Of a DNA stretch of 64,000 bases, positions 61,543-64,000 are shown one piece after another. The notes beneath the pieces are model-generated. The model was not told the DNA's origin. It made no database searches and saw only the letters and a list, made by a program, of their open reading frames with translations. The translations under genes and the position numbers were made by a program. Origin of the DNA: a virus; the IMG/VR virus record IMGVR_UViG_3300020392_000008, positions 41,023 to 105,022 of that record, one strand, 5' to 3'. Each line of letters opens with the position of its first letter. Positions within the stretch are counted from its first letter, which is position 1.

Positions 61543-61989
61543 ATGAAATCTCTACATGAAAAAATATTAAAAAACGAATATAACTCTTTTGAAAATAAAA
61601 GATTTAGAACAATTGCACAAGGTCGTAATATTATAGAAAAAACTACTGAATATACGTCTAACATGAGAGATAAAGAAAAAACCTATATGGGAAGAGGTTC
61701 TAAAGCAGGTTTTATAGATAAAAACGAAATATACAATCAATTCATAGATTTAGCTAAAGACGATGGTAAATGGAGCAATGTATTTATAGACGATAAATTT
61801 ATAGAAACATGGAAAGATATTTCAAAAAAAGAAGAAATATCAAAGTGGAAAGAAGGTAAAAAAGGTTTAATAATTAGACTATTTGTTAAAACACCAGAAG
61901 CCCCTTATTATTTAGGGTATGGAATATATTACTATGTAGGAACCTCAGCTAATGGTGTTCTATGGAAAAAAATGAATTATTTTGCTTAA
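61543..61989 (+). CDS. Hypothetical protein, 148 aa
   Basis: Mixed protein with an Arg/Lys-rich N-terminal third (NKRFRTIAQGRNIIEKT) and a beta end (GLIIRLFVKTPEAPYYLGYG). The N-terminus MKSLHEKILKNEYNSFE has some tag character but no clear cleavage site. Family unknown. Confidence 0.5.
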   Translation: MKSLHEKILKNEYNSFENKRFRTIAQGRNIIEKTTEYTSNMRDKEKTYMGRGSKAGFIDKNEIYNQFIDLAKDDGKWSNVFIDDKFIETWKDISKKEEISKWKEGKKGLIIRLFVKTPEAPYYLGYGIYYYVGTSANGVLWKKMNYFA

Positions 61990-62161
61990 AAACTCACCTA
62001 CTCAAAAAGAATATGATCATGTTACTTTAATTTTAAAAGAAGCAAATAAACATGGTTTAGAAATAGAAGTAAAAGAAATGGCAGAAAAAATAATTAAAGA
62101 TAACCCAGATATAGACATAGTTTCTGCATATCAGAATGCATTTAATAATTGGATAAAATAA
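61982..62161 (+). CDS. Small protein, 59 aa (TTG start)
   Basis: Begins LLKNSPTQKEYDHVTLILK from a TTG at 61982; no ATG exists upstream in this frame before a stop. It is a helical phage-type protein (KEANKHGLEIEVKEMAEKI; SAYQNAFNNWIK). Overlaps the previous gene by 8 bases. The codon pattern looks real; the start is uncertain. Confidence 0.5.
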   Translation: MLKNSPTQKEYDHVTLILKEANKHGLEIEVKEMAEKIIKDNPDIDIVSAYQNAFNNWIK

Positions 62162-62167
62162 AGTAAA

Positions 62168-62437
62168 ATGAATAAAACTAAAGAAGTACCAAGCTGGTTT
62201 ACGGGAGAAATATACCAAAAGGGAAAAGTTGTAAAAAATCCATATAGCGGTAGAACAATGGAGTTAGATGCGTTAGAGCTTAGTATATATGATTACATAA
62301 TAGGTTTAAATAGTATTATACAAAGTATGGGAGGAGTAATGGACCCTAGAACCGGAAGATTTCAAGTTGAAATGGCAAAGGGTTTATCCTGGTTTAGAAA
62401 CAACAATGCAGAAGCCTACATGGTGTTACTTGATTAA
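62168..62437 (+). CDS. Conserved small phage protein, 89 aa
   Basis: Pattern VPSWFTGEIYQKGKVVKNPY, SGRTMELDALELSIYDYIIG, then MAKGLSWFRNNNAEAY is a conserved type in T4-like and cyanophage genomes. Function unknown. The acidic/aromatic structure suggests a compact binding protein. Confidence 0.65.
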   Translation: MNKTKEVPSWFTGEIYQKGKVVKNPYSGRTMELDALELSIYDYIIGLNSIIQSMGGVMDPRTGRFQVEMAKGLSWFRNNNAEAYMVLLD

Positions 62438-62438
62438 T

Positions 62439-62645
62439 ATGAGTTTAAAGGATCAGTTTAAATATGTAAATAAAATAGTTATCACTTGTAAAACCAAGCA
62501 GCAAAAAGATAATGCGTATAAATGGGCTTGGGAGTGGTCTAAAAGAGCAAAATTTAATTACCCCGATATTATACACAGTCATACTGATTTATTCTTAGAC
62601 GTAATTAGAAAATGGAATTTCTTAAATAAAAAATTAGAAAAATGA
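62439..62645 (+). CDS. Small hypothetical protein, about 68 aa
   Basis: Start preferred at ATG 62439 (MSLKDQFKYVNKIVI), one base after the previous stop; an upstream start at 62367 lies inside the preceding gene. Helical, Trp-rich (YKWAWEWSKRAKFN). Family not recognised. Confidence 0.5.
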   Translation: MSLKDQFKYVNKIVITCKTKQQKDNAYKWAWEWSKRAKFNYPDIIHSHTDLFLDVIRKWNFLNKKLEK

Positions 62646-62902
62646 ATAGAAAAATATTTGAGGAAAATATAGAATTTTTTACCAAAGAATTTTACAAAGG
62701 AAATTATACTCTAAATGAATTAAGACATCGGTTAATCCAATTTCGAGATGCTAACTTATATGGAACAAAATATATGAAGGATTATGGCCGTTTAAGAGCT
62801 GAAAACACAGCCTTTTTTTATGACGATTTCGTAAATAAAACAGTAGAAAAAATTTTATTAAATAAAAAATATGAAAGCAAAAGCATACAAACAAAAACCT
62901 AA
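62642..62902 (+). CDS. Small hypothetical protein, 86 aa
   Basis: Starts with an ATGA overlap. Helical (ENIEFFTKEFYKGNYTLNEL) with an Arg/His segment (LRHRLIQFRDANLYG). Overlaps the next by 32 bases. Unknown role. Confidence 0.5.
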   Translation: MNRKIFEENIEFFTKEFYKGNYTLNELRHRLIQFRDANLYGTKYMKDYGRLRAENTAFFYDDFVNKTVEKILLNKKYESKSIQTKT

Positions 62903-63044
62903 AAGAAAATTTGACTTATCTCATAGGGGTTACGAAATTATCAAAGAGGATAATCAGTATGTAGCAATGATAGGTCCTCTTAAATTAAGAGCAATGGAAA
63001 TTGAAGATTTAAAAAAACAGATTGATAAAATTAGAGACTTTTAA
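62871..63044 (+). CDS. Small basic protein, 57 aa
   Basis: Start at ATG 62871. MKAKAYKQKPKRKFDLSHRG then EIIKEDNQYVAMIGPLKLRA. Two basic segments separated by a short strand suggest nucleic-acid binding. Found by reading; ends 10 bases before the next gene. Confidence 0.5.
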   Translation: MKAKAYKQKPKRKFDLSHRGYEIIKEDNQYVAMIGPLKLRAMEIEDLKKQIDKIRDF

Positions 63045-63054
63045 AAAAAACAAT

Positions 63055-63537
63055 ATGAATTTCGAAAGATTAAAACGATATATTACATCAAAATATAGTA
63101 AACAACAGGGTATGGTTTCTCCTCAAATAAAACCATATAAAGCAGGAACTGCTAATATTGAAGCCAAGCTAATGGAAAAAATATGGCTTTGCGGCGCAAT
63201 GTACTTAAGAGTATTTGGAACGGCTGAAAATCTGTTGACCGGTAAAACATATAGTCATTTAATAGATAACCCGGACCCAGGATTAGCTAATATAGATTCA
63301 ACAGATTGGACCCAGGAGGATTGGGCCAGCTATACTAAGAATTGGAATTATTATATAAGTAATATAATTGAGTTAGAAAAAGAGTGTGAAACCATGTCAA
63401 AGCTATTAGAAAAAACCGTAAATGCTAAACGTTTAGAGAGTGCTGATGAGGTAGAAGACGACAATTCGCACGCTGAAATATTAGGCCGCTGGCATTTTGA
63501 CAGAAAAGCTAAACAGAGAAAAAGCAATAGGAGATGA
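63055..63537 (+). CDS. Helical hypothetical protein, 160 aa
   Basis: Start chosen at ATG 63055 (MNFERLKRYITSKYSKQQG); the longer TTG-started frame from 63022 would overlap the previous gene. Helices in the centre (ANIEAKLMEKIWLCGAMYL; ISNIIELEKECETMSKLL) and a basic tail. The last codons overlap the next start. Confidence 0.5.
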   Translation: MNFERLKRYITSKYSKQQGMVSPQIKPYKAGTANIEAKLMEKIWLCGAMYLRVFGTAENLLTGKTYSHLIDNPDPGLANIDSTDWTQEDWASYTKNWNYYISNIIELEKECETMSKLLEKTVNAKRLESADEVEDDNSHAEILGRWHFDRKAKQRKSNRR

Positions 63538-63710
63538 TTAAAACTAAACTAATCAAGCAGTATGCTGATGATATTTCTTTTAGACTATTAGCTACTAATA
63601 AAACCATAGATCAACCATGGTTAGAGGAAAAATTAGAACAACTATGTTTAGATATGTCTAAGATAGATAAAAACTCAAAAAAACTAAAAAAAAATGAGCA
63701 AAAAGTCTAA
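63534..63710 (+). CDS. Small helical protein, 58 aa
   Basis: MIKTKLIKQYADDISFRLL then PWLEEKLEQLCLDMSKI; Lys-rich end. Starts with an ATGA overlap. Coding pattern convincing; role unknown. Confidence 0.5.
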   Translation: MIKTKLIKQYADDISFRLLATNKTIDQPWLEEKLEQLCLDMSKIDKNSKKLKKNEQKV

Positions 63711-63810
63711 AAAACCCCAGAGTAACCAACAATTAATGGATGATATACTTAAAGATTTAAGTGAGATAAATTCATACCTGGATAAATTACTTGAAAAACA
63801 AAATAAATGA
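63694..63810 (+). CDS. Tiny protein, 38 aa
   Basis: MSKKSKKPQSNQQLMDDILK then DLSEINSYLDKLLEKQNK. Overlaps the previous gene by 17 bases and the next by 4. Basic start with a helix; unknown role. Confidence 0.4.
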   Translation: MSKKSKKPQSNQQLMDDILKDLSEINSYLDKLLEKQNK

Positions 63811-63914
63811 AACAAGGCTTATTTGAAACTAGGTCAAGGAGTATTCTTCGTAAATGTGTTTTTCGCTTAAACATATGGAAGTGGCAATTCAGAATTTATA
63901 AAAAAGCCAAATAG
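63807..63914 (+). CDS. Tiny basic protein, 35 aa
   Basis: MKQGLFETRSRSILRKCV then FRLNIWKWQFRIYKKAK. Ends exactly at the base before the tRNA. Overlap with the previous stop (ATGA) supports coupling. Weak evidence. Confidence 0.4.
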   Translation: MKQGLFETRSRSILRKCVFRLNIWKWQFRIYKKAK

Positions 63915-63998
63915 GCTCGAGTGGTGGAATAGGTAGACACGCAAGACTTAAAATCTTGTTCCCATTTGGGAGTGCGGGTTCGATTCCCGCCTCGAGTA
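63915..63998 (+). tRNA. tRNA-Leu (UAA)
   Basis: 84-base class II tRNA: acceptor arms GCTCGAG (63915-63921) and CTCGAGT (63991-63997), discriminator A at 63998; anticodon loop CTTAAAA with TAA at 63949-63951; long variable arm; T arm with GGTTCGATTCC. The 3' end continues CA, not CCA, so CCA is added post-transcriptionally, matching the phage CCA enzyme at 6958. A phage leucine tRNA for UUA/UUG fits the AT-rich codon use. Confidence 0.92.
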
Positions 63999-64000
63999 CA

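Noticed and set aside
63022-63054. TTG start for the gene at 63055
   Set aside because: It overlaps the end of the gene at 62871, while ATG 63055 gives a clean start.
1-64000. CRISPR arrays, insertion sequences, integrase or attachment sites
   Set aside because: No regularly spaced repeats, transposase motif, recombinase or att-like repeat was noticed when reading the window; absence is by eye only.

Overview
The window is 64 kb of a large, strongly AT-rich tailed-phage genome with a contractile-tail, T4-like (myovirus) plan. The host is most likely a member of the Bacteroidota, probably a flavobacterium. Phage evidence: a T4-type terminase pair (TerS 20603, TerL 21319), baseplate and tail proteins (a gp15-like protein, a gp6/J-like wedge, a gp26/gp51-like hub), long tail fibres, a single sigma factor, GATAAATA/TATAAATA late-promoter-like boxes in front of virion genes, and dense packing on both strands with many start/stop overlaps. 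Host evidence: a DUF3127 single-strand-binding-like protein, a DUF4494-like protein, LVIVD-type propeller repeats, flavobacterial adhesin-like fibre sequence, A-rich leaders without Shine-Dalgarno boxes, and a phage copy of ribosomal protein bS21. No plasmid, integrase or CRISPR signals were seen.

Layout. 1-9.1 kb: end of an S74-chaperone tail fibre, tail proteins, and a CCA-adding enzyme. 9.1-18.6 kb (minus strand): a fibre/adhesin locus dominated by a 1603-residue fibre. 18.7-28.7 kb: baseplate wedge, terminase, sigma factor, membrane proteins, and a hub/chaperone gene with a likely programmed frameshift. 28.7-35.5 kb: large acidic or structural proteins, a spanin-like protein, and a second possible frameshift. 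35.5-38.7 kb: small genes, a T4 alpha-glucosyltransferase-like enzyme and the SSB-like protein. 38.8-58.5 kb: a cargo region. More than a dozen unrelated proteins (GH19/CHAP lysin, Nudix, HD, DUF192, basic proteins, a nucleotidyl cyclase) begin with a similar short peptide that resembles the T4 capsid-targeting sequence and its prohead-protease site. 57.5-60.2 kb (minus strand): a membrane PAS histidine kinase, a single-domain response regulator and a two-TM coiled-coil protein. 60.2-64 kb: sugar-nucleotide epimerase, GIY-YIG nuclease, a run of very small genes, and a tRNA-Leu without encoded CCA.

How it may work together (inference). Late genes would be read from (G/T)ATAAATA promoters, perhaps with the phage sigma factor. 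Proteins carrying the N-terminal tag may be packaged in the head, trimmed, and ejected with the DNA, so that a lysin, a Nudix hydrolase, an HD protein and a cAMP-type cyclase would reach the host at time zero. The glycosyltransferase, UDP-glucose dehydrogenase and epimerase suggest glycosylated DNA, possibly with a pentose. The bS21 protein, CCA enzyme and tRNA suggest takeover of translation. The two-component pair plus the cyclase is the most unusual part: a signalling set rarely seen in phage genomes.

Limits: everything is from reading the sequence. No database search was possible, and many structural genes have no recognisable family.
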